This document shows positions 21,591-30,238 of a stretch of DNA of 64,000 bases, piece after piece. Under the pieces are notes generated by a model. It saw only the letters and a program-made list of their open reading frames with translations. It was not told the DNA's origin and did not search any database. Both the position numbers and the translations under genes were made by a program. Within the stretch, counting starts at the first letter, position 1, and every line of letters starts with the position of its first letter. Source of the stretch: Ralstonia pickettii (GTDB taxonomy: Bacteria; Pseudomonadota; Gammaproteobacteria; Burkholderiales; Burkholderiaceae); the NCBI RefSeq assembly GCF_016466415.2, contig NZ_CP066771.1, positions 2,108,001-2,172,000 on the forward strand, written 5' to 3'.

Positions 21591-23087
21591 TTAACGCTTG
21601 CGCGGCACGCCACCGAGCAAGGCCGCAATCGGCCGCTTGGCGGTGCGCGGGTGTCCGGCGGGCTGTGCCGGCTTGGCGGCCTCCGCCGATTCCGCCGGCA
21701 CAGACGATTCGTACGGGCGGTTGAAGAACGGATCGTCCGATGGGCGGAACGCTGGGCGCACGATCGTGTGATCAAGCACGCGGGCGCCGTTACGCTCATC
21801 GCGCTCACGGGCGCGACGGACTTCGCCGCGGGCACGCTTTTCGTCACGCTCGCGGCGTTCACGGTCACGCGCCTGTTCGCCGGTCGGATCGAAATCGGCC
21901 AGTTGCTCGCGCGGCAGATTGCGCTTGATCAGCTTTTCGATATCGGCCAGCAGGCGTTCATCGCCCGGGGCGAACAACGACAGTGCGTCACCCGAAGCGC
22001 CGGCACGACCCGTGCGGCCAATGCGGTGCACGTAGTCTTCTGCGTTGAACGGCAGGTCGAAGTTGATCACGCACGGCATCTGAGAGATGTCCAGACCGCG
22101 CGCTGCCACGTCGGTGGCGACCAGCACATCGACGGTACCTTGCTTGAACGCTTCGAGCGTCTGCATACGCTCGGTCTGCGTCTTGTCGCCGTGAATGGCG
22201 TTGGCGTTGATGCCTTCGCGCTCCAGCGCACGCGCCAGCCGCGAGCAGCCGATCTTGCTGTTGGAGAAGACGATGCACTGCCGGGGCAGACCTTGCTCGG
22301 CACGCTGCTTCAACAGGTGCACGAGTGCGGCCTGCTTATGGTTGTCCGGCACGGTGTAGATGACTTGGCGGACGTTCTCTGCCGTGGCGTTGCTGCGTGC
22401 CACTTCAATGGTTTGCGGATGACGCAGATAGCTCGCAGCCAGCTTCTTGATCTCCGGCGAGAACGTCGCCGAGAACAACAGCGTCTGGCGGTGTGCCGGC
22501 AGCAGGTTGATGATGCGCTGCAGGTCGGGCAGGAAGCCCATGTCGAGCATGCGGTCGGCTTCGTCCAGCACCAGCATGCGCACCTGGGACAGGTTCACGC
22601 TGCGCTGCTGCACGTGGTCGAGCAGGCGGCCCGGCGTTGCCACGAGGATTTCGACGCCGCGGCGCAGCTGCTCCGTCTGCGGGTTCATGTCGACGCCGCC
22701 GAACACGACAGCGCTGCGCAACGCCGTGTACTTCGCGTACTTGGCAACGTTGTCGTACACCTGGTCGGCCAGCTCGCGCGTGGGCGTGAGGATCAGCGCC
22801 CGCACCGGGTGGCGCGCCGGCGACGCGCTCGTATTGGCGTCCGGCAGCAGGTTATGGATGATCGGCAGCGAGAAACCGGCGGTCTTGCCGGTGCCGGTTT
22901 GTGCGGCGCCCATGACGTCGCGGCCGGCGGTCACTACCGGAATGGCGGCGACCTGGATGGGCGTGGGCTTGGTGTAACCGCTTTCGGTCAGCGCGCGGAG
23001 GACGTCCGGATGCAGGCCGAAGCTGTCGAATGTCACCGATTCATTGGCCGGTGCTTCTGACGCTTCAGACATCGTTGCAGTATTCAT
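21591..23087 (-). CDS. DEAD-box ATP-dependent RNA helicase, RhlE type
   Basis: RNA helicase of about 498 residues with every core motif in order: F..(29 residues)..Q motif (TPIQVAAIP), AQTGTGKT (I), PTRELADQ (Ia), TPGRLLD (Ib), VLDEADRMLDMGF (II), FSATF (III), VATDVAARGLDI (V) and HRIGRTGRAG (VI). A basic, Arg-rich tail follows, typical of RhlE used in ribosome maturation and RNA turnover. I start at the ATG at 23087; ATGs at 23129 and 23072 are possible and none has a clear Shine-Dalgarno sequence. Convergent with gluQ. Confidence 0.92.
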   Translation of the reverse strand: MNTATMSEASEAPANESVTFDSFGLHPDVLRALTESGYTKPTPIQVAAIPVVTAGRDVMGAAQTGTGKTAGFSLPIIHNLLPDANTSASPARHPVRALILTPTRELADQVYDNVAKYAKYTALRSAVVFGGVDMNPQTEQLRRGVEILVATPGRLLDHVQQRSVNLSQVRMLVLDEADRMLDMGFLPDLQRIINLLPAHRQTLLFSATFSPEIKKLAASYLRHPQTIEVARSNATAENVRQVIYTVPDNHKQAALVHLLKQRAEQGLPRQCIVFSNSKIGCSRLARALEREGINANAIHGDKTQTERMQTLEAFKQGTVDVLVATDVAARGLDISQMPCVINFDLPFNAEDYVHRIGRTGRAGASGDALSLFAPGDERLLADIEKLIKRNLPREQLADFDPTGEQARDRERRERDEKRARGEVRRARERDERNGARVLDHTIVRPAFRPSDDPFFNRPYESSVPAESAEAAKPAQPAGHPRTAKRPIAALLGGVPRKR

Positions 23088-23326
23088 AGGGGGAGATGCG
23101 GCATGCCGGTTGGCATGGCGGCGCGCCAAACCCAGGCGGAAAACCCGCGTGCGGCTCGCGCAAAGCGTTAAAAATCAAAAGTTTATCACGTGAGAACCGG
23201 CCCGGGACGGATGATCCGCCCACGCGAGCCGAAGGCAGCGCCACAGCTGCCTTGACACGGATCAAGTGGGCCGGGCACGCGCTGCGCCACCATCCAGGCA
23301 TTCCAACCTGCGCCCTGCCCTCTCCC

Positions 23327-24142
23327 ATGGTCACAACGCTCTATGAATCGCCCGAGCATGTCTGCCTGATGTTCTCCGACCTCGTCGACGATCACGATGA
23401 CCTGCCGGTGCAGACCAACCAGTTCCTCATCGTCGATCACGGCCACGGCGCGCTGATCGATCCGGGCGGCCAGATGACCTATAACGCGCTGTTTCTGGCG
23501 ATGAACCGGTACTTTCCGCCCAAGCAGCTTGACTACGTACTGGCCTCGCATGCGGACCCGGACATCGTCGCTCCGGCGGGACGGTGGCTCACGAGTTCCA
23601 GTTGCGACATCCTGATTTCGCGCGTGTGGGAGCGGTTTCTCCCGCATTTCTGCAACGTCGGCAAGACTGAAGGCCGCATCGTGCCAATCCCGGATACGGG
23701 CATGGCGATTCCGCTGGGGGATTCGCATCTGCTGGCGGTGCCGGCGCATTTCCTCCATTCGGAAGGCAATTTCCAGTTTTACGATCCGGTGTCGCGCATC
23801 CTGTTCTCGGGCGATCTGGGGGCATCGATGGTGTATGCCAACGTGGCCGCCAAGCCCGTGGAAGATTTCGACGCCCACCTGGCGCTGATGGCGCCCTTTC
23901 ACCGCCGCTACATGAGCGGCAACCGGGTGTGCCGGCTGTGGGCAGAGATGGTGCGGGGGCTCGATATTGAATGGATCGTGCCGCAGCACGGCCAAGCGTT
24001 TCGCGGCAAAGCCATGGTCAAGCGGTTCATCGACTGGGTTGAGACGCTCGACTGCGGCATCGACCTGATGACGCCCGAGATTTTCCGCCTGCCCGCGTTG
24101 CCGAAGGCACCGGCCGGGGCGGCGCTCACGACGCGCGTGTAG
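23327..24142 (+). CDS. MBL-fold oxygen-binding (ODP-like) protein without flavodoxin domain
   Basis: Metallo-beta-lactamase-fold protein of 271 residues resembling the diiron domain of flavodiiron proteins (FprA/ROO): QTNQFLIVDHGHGALIDPGG at the N-terminus, SHADPDIVAP for the first metal motif, PAHFLHSEGNFQFYDP, FSGDLGA and PQHGQAF for the later ligands. Relative to the FprA pattern HxExDH the first motif here is HxDxDI, so one histidine ligand is missing. There is no C-terminal flavodoxin domain, so this is the stand-alone ODP type, thought to sense or bind oxygen, NO or related ligands. Its 3' end overlaps the end of the convergent TetR gene by 17 bases. Confidence 0.78.
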   Translation: MVTTLYESPEHVCLMFSDLVDDHDDLPVQTNQFLIVDHGHGALIDPGGQMTYNALFLAMNRYFPPKQLDYVLASHADPDIVAPAGRWLTSSSCDILISRVWERFLPHFCNVGKTEGRIVPIPDTGMAIPLGDSHLLAVPAHFLHSEGNFQFYDPVSRILFSGDLGASMVYANVAAKPVEDFDAHLALMAPFHRRYMSGNRVCRLWAEMVRGLDIEWIVPQHGQAFRGKAMVKRFIDWVETLDCGIDLMTPEIFRLPALPKAPAGAALTTRV

Positions 24143-24836
24143 CGCCCGATGCCGGGGCGGCCGGCAGAATGATCTTCATCATGGCGCTCGACAGCTCGTG
24201 CGCCAGCACGCCGGCGTCGATGCGCGACGGATCGTGCCACGTATACATGAACCCCATCACGCCGCCCATCGAGTGCGCGGCGACGCGCGCATCGCCAAAG
24301 TCAAACACGCCGGCGCGCTTGCCCTCGTCGAGCAGCGCATAGAGATCGCGGTAATACGCCCGCGACATGCCGTGCAGCCATTCCACCGTTTCCGGACGCA
24401 GGTATTGCCGATCGCGATACGTTAGTGCCGCAGCGTAGTGGAAGTCGATGCAACGACGCGCCATTTCCAGCAGACACGCCTGCAGGCGCTCTCGCACGGG
24501 CAGGGCCGGATCGGCGGTTTCCCGGATGGCCGACAGGCAGATCTGCGCGGCCTCGCGGCACAGAATATCGAAGATCTCGTACTTGTCGGTGAAGTAGTAG
24601 TACACCGCCGGCTTGGTCACGCCGAGCGCGTTGCAGAGGTCGCTCATCGTCATGCCGGCATAGCCCTTGGTGAAGAAAAGTTGCGCGGCAGTATCGAGGA
24701 TCTGCCGGCGCCGGGCCTCCTGCCGCTCGGCGATGTGCGGGCGCGTGGCCGGCGGTGTGACGCCAGAGGCCTCGATGGCCTCGGTTTCAGCAGACGGTTG
24801 CACGTCGGGAACGGCAGATTTGCGGACGGTGGACAT
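24126..24836 (-). CDS. TetR-family transcriptional regulator
   Basis: Regulator of 236 residues. The DNA-binding domain reads RRQILDTAAQLFFTKGYAGM followed by TMSDLCNALGVTKPAVYYYF, a typical TetR helix-turn-helix, after a 35-residue flexible Pro/Ala-rich leader. The ligand domain belongs to the type seen next to fatty-acid and branched-chain acyl-CoA genes. It is divergent from a decayed acyl-CoA synthetase and an intact acyl-CoA carboxylase, with a TATACC-N4-GGTATA palindrome between, so it probably represses that operon and releases on an acyl-CoA. The ATG at 24836 is preferred over one at 24878. Confidence 0.88.
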   Translation of the reverse strand: MSTVRKSAVPDVQPSAETEAIEASGVTPPATRPHIAERQEARRRQILDTAAQLFFTKGYAGMTMSDLCNALGVTKPAVYYYFTDKYEIFDILCREAAQICLSAIRETADPALPVRERLQACLLEMARRCIDFHYAAALTYRDRQYLRPETVEWLHGMSRAYYRDLYALLDEGKRAGVFDFGDARVAAHSMGGVMGFMYTWHDPSRIDAGVLAHELSSAMMKIILPAAPASGATRAS

Positions 24837-24942
24837 GGCGCGTATTTTCGCATGCCGCCCGCAGATGCGCCGGGGCATCCGCGCATCGTGGCGACTGCCT
24901 CGCTTTCCGATGCTTGACGCATCAAAGAACGCTTTCTATATT

Positions 24943-24958
24943 TATACCCGTTGGTATA
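24943..24958. promoter_or_regulatory. Probable TetR operator (TATACC-N4-GGTATA)
   Basis: A perfect 16-base inverted repeat in the 195-base spacer between the tetR gene and the ligase remnant. TATACC/GGTATA half-sites with a four-base centre are typical TetR-family operators. A further GGTATA half-site follows at about 24973. The surrounding sequence is AT-rich compared with the region and could contain both divergent promoters. Confidence 0.65.
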
Positions 24959-25031
24959 CAAAATTACTTTGCGGTATAGATAGTGCGGCGCGACGCTGCG
25001 CACGCACTGCACAACCCATCGGAGACAAGCT

Positions 25032-25383
25032 TTGGCGATGGACGAGTCCGACGATCTCGGCGGCGTTCGCGCCCTCTGGGCGCGCGCATGGCCGGTCGAT
25101 CCCCCACGTGAGCCGCATTACCCCATCGGGCGCGTTGCCCTCACCGACCATCTGCGGCATTGGGCGCGCATCACGCCAGACAAGCCAGCAATCCATTTCT
25201 ACGGGCACGACACGACATTCGCTCAGCTTGACGATCTCTCCGACCGCTTTGCTCACCGGCGGGCGCCGCGAGAACATGGCCGTCTACAAGGTACCCATCG
25301 TGCGCATCGTCGACGCGCTGCCGCTCACGGCTACCGGCAACGTGCGCAAGCAGGATCTCGCACCGCTCGCTGAACAGCTCTAA
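25032..25383 (+). pseudogene. AMP-dependent acyl-CoA synthetase remnant with large internal deletion
   Basis: From a TTG at 25032 (GGAG seven bases upstream), one frame encodes a credible N-terminus of an acyl-CoA synthetase: HLRHWARITPDKPAIHFYG, then TTFAQLDDLSDRFA. Near 25245-25265 the sequence jumps, in another frame, to the extreme C-terminus of the same family: RENMAVYKVPIVRIVDALPL, then TGNVRKQDLAPL and a stop at 25383. Only about 110 of the usual 530-560 residues remain and the adenylation core is gone. This is an internal deletion with a frame change. The parent enzyme was probably cotranscribed with the acyl-CoA carboxylase 13 bases downstream, supplying its acyl-CoA substrate. Confidence 0.8.
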
Positions 25384-25396
25384 ACAACCCCGCTCC

Positions 25397-28300
25397 ATGA
25401 CGTTTCGCAAACTGCTGATCGCCAATCGCGGCGAGATCGCCATTCGCATTGCCCGTGCAGCCGCCGCGATGGGCTTGCCCTCCGTTGCCGTCTATTCCGA
25501 AGATGACCGCGACGCACTGCATCCCCTTCGCACCGATGAAGCCGTGCCCTTGCCCGGCAACGGCCCGCGTGCCTATCTCAATGGCGCGGCAATCCTCGCT
25601 GCCGCACGGGCCGTCGGCGCCGATGCTGTTCATCCGGGCTATGGGTTCCTGAGCGAGAACGCTGCCTTCGCACGCCAGTGCGCGCAGGCTGGCGTGCAAT
25701 TCGTCGGACCGTCCCCGCACGTGCTTGACCTCTTCGGCGACAAGGCACGCGCTCGGGCGCTTGCGCATGAGGCGGGCATTCCCATCGTCAGTGGCACGCA
25801 AGGCGCAACCACCCTTGAAGAGGCGCGCGCGTTCTTCGCCGCGCTGCCACACTCGCACGGCATGATGATCAAGGCCGTGGCGGGCGGCGGCGGGCGTGGC
25901 ATGCGCGCCGTGCACGATGCGCAGGCGATTGCCGACGCGTATGCGCGTTGCGTGTCCGAAGCCACTGCCGCCGGGGGTGACCAACCGCGCAGCGGCGACG
26001 TCTACGTGGAAGCGCTGGTGCCCACGCCGCGCCATATCGAAATCCAGATCGTCGCCGACACGGACGGCCACGTTACGCACCTCGGCGAGCGTGAATGCAG
26101 CCTGCAGCGCCGTCACCAGAAGCTGATCGAGATCGCGCCCAGCCCATCGCTGGACGACGCCCTGCGCACGCGCATCGCCGACGCGGCCGTCACGCTCGCC
26201 AAAGCGGCAGGCTACAGCGGCATTGGGACGTTCGAGTTCCTAGTGGAAAACGCAGGCGCACCGGACGCCACGTTCTATTTCATGGAAGCCAACCCACGCG
26301 TGCAAGTCGAGCACACCGTCACGGAGATGGTGACGGGCGTCGACCTGGTGGTGACACAACTGGCGCTGGCGCAAGGCGCGTCGCTCACGGACTTGGGGCT
26401 TGCTAGGCCGATCGCACCGCGCGGCCACGCCGTTCAAGTACGCGTCAACGCAGAGACCCTTGATGCAAGCGGCCAGCCGCATCCCTCCACTGGCACGCTC
26501 ACCGCATTCGAGGCGCCCAACGGCCCCGGCGTGCGCGTCGACACCTGCGGTTATGCGGGCTACCGTCCGAACCCGCGCTTTGATTCGCTGCTGGCCAAAT
26601 TGATCGTCCACGCACCACACGGCACGTATGCGCAGACGCTGGCACAGACGTACCGCGCGCTGTGCGAATTCCGCATCGAAGGGCTGGCCACCAACAAGCG
26701 GCTGCTGCAGGACCTGCTGCGCGACGCCGACGTGCAAGCCAACGCCGTGCATACGCAGTTTCTCGATGCGATGCTCGCCGACCTGGCAGCCGGCAACGGT
26801 GAAGCGCACCCTGCCCTGCACGCTACGTCGGTCACCACCCCGGATATGACGCCCGTTACGTCATTCCTCGATGAGCTTCCTGACGACGCCGAAGTGCTCA
26901 CCGCGCCAATGGATGGCGCGCTGATCCAGATGCATGCGCAAGCCGGCGCCACGGTCGCGCGCGGCGAGGTGCTGGCCGTCATTGAAGCAATGAAGATGGA
27001 GCACGTCGTCATCGCACCCGCGGCCGGACGCGTGCTGCAAGTCTGCGCGCAGTCGGGCGCAACGGTGCGCGAAGGCCAGCCGCTGGCCGTGCTGCAGCCC
27101 AGCGATGCCCAACACGAGAGTGCCGCAGCCGACGCAGAGATCGACCTCGACCACATTCGCCCCGACCTGCAGGCCGTCATCGACCGCCATGCGTTTGGCC
27201 TTGACGATAACCGCCCGGATGCCGTTGCCCGCCGCCGCAAGACCGGCCAGCGCACCGCGCGCGAGAACATCGACCACTTGTGCGACGCCGGTTCATTCAT
27301 CGAGTACGGCGCGCTTGCCATCGCAGCGCAACGCCAGCGGCGCGCACTCGACGATCTGATCCGCTCGACGCCGGCCGACGGCATCATCACCGGCATCGGA
27401 ACCGTCAACGGCTCGCACTTCCCCGATCAGGACGCGCGCTGCATGGTGCTCGCGTATGACTACACCGTGCTGGCGGGCACCCAGGGCACCTTCAATCACA
27501 AGAAGACCGACCGTGCACTGGAGCTGGCGCAGCAATGGAAGCTGCCCGTTGTGCTGTTTGCCGAAGGCGGCGGCGGCCGGCCGGGGGACACTGAAAAGCG
27601 CGGCGTCAGCGGCCTGGACTGCCCGACCTTCATTCACTTCGCACGGCTGTCTGGGCTGGTGCCGACCATCGGTATCGTGTCGGGCCGCTGCTTTGCAGGT
27701 AACGCTGCGCTGCTGGGCTGCGCAGACGTGATCATCGCAACGCGCGACGCGACCATCGGCATGGGCGGCCCCGCCATGATTGAAGGCGGCGGCCTTGGCG
27801 TATACGCACCCGAAGAAGTTGGCCCTGTTAGCGTGCAGGCGCCCAATGGGGTGATCGATGTACTGGTCGACGACGAGACCGAAGCCGTCGATGCGGCACG
27901 CCGTTACCTGAGCTACTTCCAGGGCCCGCTTGCCAGTTGGGAGGCCGGCGACGTGCGCCACCTGCGCCACGCGATTCCCGAAAACCGTATGCGCAGCTAC
28001 GACATGCGCGGCGTGATCGACGCGTTGGCCGACACAGGTTCGGTTCTGGAACTGCGTCAAGCATTTGGCGTGGGCATCGTCACCGCGCTGATCCGTATCG
28101 AAGGTCGCGCCTTCGGCTGCATCGCCAACAACCCGCGCCACCTGGGCGGCGCCATCGATTCTGCGGCAGCGGACAAGGCGTCACGCTTCATGCAGTTGTG
28201 CAACGCGTTCGACCTGCCCATCGTCTCGCTGTGCGACACACCGGGTTTCATGGTCGGGCCCGAAGCGGAGAAAACCGCCACCGTACGCCACGTCAGCCGC

Positions 28301-28720
28301 ATGTTCGTGACGGCCGGCAACCTGCGCGTGCCTTTCTTCACCGTCGTGCTGCGCAAAGGCTACGGCCTTGGGGCGATGGCCATGGCCGCGGGCGGTTTCC
28401 AGGCGCCGTTCTTCACCGCTTCATGGCCCAGCGGCGAATTCGGTGGCATGGGCATCGAAGGCGCCATCCGCCTGGGGTTCCGCAAAGAGCTGGAAGCGGT
28501 GGAAGACCGCGCCGAGCGCGAGGCGCTGTTCCGCAAGATGGTCGAGGCCGCCTACGAGGAAGGCCGCGCGCTCAACATCGCCAGCTATCTCGAAATCGAC
28601 GCCGTGATCGACCCGGCCGATACGCGCCGCTGGCTGCTGCGCGGGCTGCAATCGGCGCCGCCCGCACCGCCAAGGCACACACGCGACCCCGCCACCCGCC
28701 GCTTCATCGACACCTGGTAG
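25397..28720 (+). CDS. Single-chain biotin-dependent acyl-CoA carboxylase (BC-BCCP-CT fusion)
   Basis: A 1107-residue enzyme combining all parts of an acyl-CoA carboxylase. The N-terminal biotin carboxylase (about 1-450) starts FRKLLIANRGEIAIRIARAA and includes the ATP-grasp loop GGGGRGMRAV and EANPRVQVEHTVTE. A short linker leads to the biotinyl domain (about 500-570) with EAMKM, biotin lysine K533. The carboxyltransferase (about 590-1107) has IGIVSGRCFAGNAALLGC, NNPRHLGGAIDS and LRKGYGLGAMAM. Such one-chain enzymes are known as long-chain acyl-CoA carboxylases, for example in mycobacteria; the substrate range here is unknown. It follows the ligase remnant by 13 bases and is probably under TetR control. 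Confidence 0.9.
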   Translation: MTFRKLLIANRGEIAIRIARAAAAMGLPSVAVYSEDDRDALHPLRTDEAVPLPGNGPRAYLNGAAILAAARAVGADAVHPGYGFLSENAAFARQCAQAGVQFVGPSPHVLDLFGDKARARALAHEAGIPIVSGTQGATTLEEARAFFAALPHSHGMMIKAVAGGGGRGMRAVHDAQAIADAYARCVSEATAAGGDQPRSGDVYVEALVPTPRHIEIQIVADTDGHVTHLGERECSLQRRHQKLIEIAPSPSLDDALRTRIADAAVTLAKAAGYSGIGTFEFLVENAGAPDATFYFMEANPRVQVEHTVTEMVTGVDLVVTQLALAQGASLTDLGLARPIAPRGHAVQVRVNAETLDASGQPHPSTGTLTAFEAPNGPGVRVDTCGYAGYRPNPRFDSLLAKLIVHAPHGTYAQTLAQTYRALCEFRIEGLATNKRLLQDLLRDADVQANAVHTQFLDAMLADLAAGNGEAHPALHATSVTTPDMTPVTSFLDELPDDAEVLTAPMDGALIQMHAQAGATVARGEVLAVIEAMKMEHVVIAPAAGRVLQVCAQSGATVREGQPLAVLQPSDAQHESAAADAEIDLDHIRPDLQAVIDRHAFGLDDNRPDAVARRRKTGQRTARENIDHLCDAGSFIEYGALAIAAQRQRRALDDLIRSTPADGIITGIGTVNGSHFPDQDARCMVLAYDYTVLAGTQGTFNHKKTDRALELAQQWKLPVVLFAEGGGGRPGDTEKRGVSGLDCPTFIHFARLSGLVPTIGIVSGRCFAGNAALLGCADVIIATRDATIGMGGPAMIEGGGLGVYAPEEVGPVSVQAPNGVIDVLVDDETEAVDAARRYLSYFQGPLASWEAGDVRHLRHAIPENRMRSYDMRGVIDALADTGSVLELRQAFGVGIVTALIRIEGRAFGCIANNPRHLGGAIDSAAADKASRFMQLCNAFDLPIVSLCDTPGFMVGPEAEKTATVRHVSRMFVTAGNLRVPFFTVVLRKGYGLGAMAMAAGGFQAPFFTASWPSGEFGGMGIEGAIRLGFRKELEAVEDRAEREALFRKMVEAAYEEGRALNIASYLEIDAVIDPADTRRWLLRGLQSAPPAPPRHTRDPATRRFIDTW

Positions 28721-29023
28721 CCGAGAACGCATACCGGGAGGAGACATGCCGCCAGTAATCCACTGCAGATTGCGCTGGCGCGGGAAGGCATGCAAAAACA
28801 GAGCTTTTCTGGGCGACGTCACGGTGCGCAAGATCGGCCGCCAGTTGCTGCTCCCAGCGTGGTATCGACGATCTCGCCGGTGGACGGAAAGATCGTCAAG
28901 GTTGCCTATGACGGCACCCAATAGGGACACACGACCGAGAGCACTACGGCGGCCGAGGATTTGGACCTGCCGACCACTTGCAAGAGGAAGCCGCCGGCGG
29001 GCGCTTAACCGATCAGTCCGACA
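28721..29023 (+). other. Gene-poor, probably degenerate stretch downstream of the carboxylase
   Basis: About 300 bases between the carboxylase stop and the convergent end of the MBL-fold gene. A good ribosome-binding site (GGGAGGAG, seven to ten bases before an ATG at 28746) opens a frame, but its translation is Arg-rich and looks like shifted sequence. Another frame reads SVVSTISPVDGKIVKVAYDG before a stop near 28923, which looks more protein-like. This suggests a gene fragment with frame damage, in keeping with the decayed ligase upstream. I cannot name a parent family and see no terminator. Confidence 0.4.
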
Positions 29024-30028
29024 TCAATCAGCGCGGTCTGTGCGCAGCGGGCCGTATTCGATCGGCACCCAGGCGAAGGCGTTGCCCTCGCGGCGCACGT
29101 GCCCCAGCCCCGGGAACGGAAGATGAGCGCCGGCCACCCAGAGCTTGTCTCGCGCCGCTTCCGCAAACAGCTTGCGGCGCGTGGCGACAGCAGCCTTCTT
29201 GTCGACGTCATATTCGAACGCGACCTCGGGGTGCTGGAACTGCACGGCGTGGCTGTGCACGATATCGCCCCACACCAGCAGGCTGTGTCCCTTCGATGCG
29301 AACAGGTAACCGCTATGCCCCGGCGTGTGCCCGTTGGCGCGCACCGACCGTACGCCGGGCACCACCTCGTCACCCGGCTTGAATTGCTTGAGCTTGCCCG
29401 CAGCGGCATATGGCGCCACTGAGTCGCGCGCCATCTTGAAGAACGGTTGCATGTCGCTCGGTTTGGAAGCGGCAATCGTTTCGCTCAGCCAGAAATCGGC
29501 TTCCGGCGCGGCGACATACACCTGCGCATTCGGAAAGGCCGGTTGACCTTGCGGCGTCAGGAGGCCGCATGCGTGGTCCGGATGCAGGTGCGTCAGCAGC
29601 ACGGCATCGATCTGCTCGGGCTGATAGCCGGAGGCGCGGACGTTGCCGGCCAGGCCGCCCATCGTCGGGCCAAAGCACGTGCCCGACCCCGTATCAACGA
29701 GGATGCGCTTGGCACCCGTGTCGATCAGAAAGCCGTTCACCGCCGTCTGCATGCCCGGCGTGTTCGATACAAACATCCGCGCCAGCAGGCTCTGCACCGA
29801 TTGCGCGTTCAGGCCAAGCAGAGTCTTGGCGGGCAGATCGGTGTAGCCGTCGTAGAGCGCGGTCACCACGTGGTCACCCAGCGCCATACGGTAGTAACCG
29901 GGCACTTGGGTGCGTTGTTGCGTGGCAGCGGTAGCGGCTGAAGTTGCAGTTTGGGCTTGGGCGACTCCGAAAGACGTCGCCATCGCGGCGGCCACGGCTA
30001 TCACGGCGACAGAAGTAAGCAAACGCAT
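29024..30028 (-). CDS. Exported MBL-fold metallo-hydrolase (lactonase-like)
   Basis: Predicted periplasmic hydrolase of 334 residues. A signal peptide (MRLLTSVAVIAVAAAMATSF, cleavage after AQA near residue 26) precedes a metallo-beta-lactamase fold with the dinuclear zinc motif LTHLHPDHACG, then GHTPGHSGY, VWGDIVHS and a late histidine in GAHLPFPG. This arrangement resembles secreted lactonase and quinolone-hydrolase-type MBL proteins; the substrate cannot be told. It lies downstream of the small exported protein gene on the same strand after a 210-base gap, so it may be a separate unit. Confidence 0.85.
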   Translation of the reverse strand: MRLLTSVAVIAVAAAMATSFGVAQAQTATSAATAATQQRTQVPGYYRMALGDHVVTALYDGYTDLPAKTLLGLNAQSVQSLLARMFVSNTPGMQTAVNGFLIDTGAKRILVDTGSGTCFGPTMGGLAGNVRASGYQPEQIDAVLLTHLHPDHACGLLTPQGQPAFPNAQVYVAAPEADFWLSETIAASKPSDMQPFFKMARDSVAPYAAAGKLKQFKPGDEVVPGVRSVRANGHTPGHSGYLFASKGHSLLVWGDIVHSHAVQFQHPEVAFEYDVDKKAAVATRRKLFAEAARDKLWVAGAHLPFPGLGHVRREGNAFAWVPIEYGPLRTDRAD

Positions 30029-30238
30029 GTCTTGGCTCCTGGGAAAGACCGCTGCCCCGGTGCAGCGGCAAAAGCCGGATCATGCCACCGCCCAGCGCAT
30101 TGCGTTGCCGCCATTGACGACAGGGGTATTGCCCACACAGAAAGCCGGCCCGGAAAAGAAACAAGGCCCGACATGCCGGGCCCATGCTTCAGACCAATCG
30201 ACGGCGGCTGCGCAACCGCCCGTCAACCGGGTACGTGC

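Noticed and set aside
28746-29126. 126-codon frame with a good Shine-Dalgarno after the carboxylase
   Set aside because: The product is Arg-rich, overlaps the MBL-fold gene antisense and looks like out-of-frame sequence; recorded only as a possible remnant.
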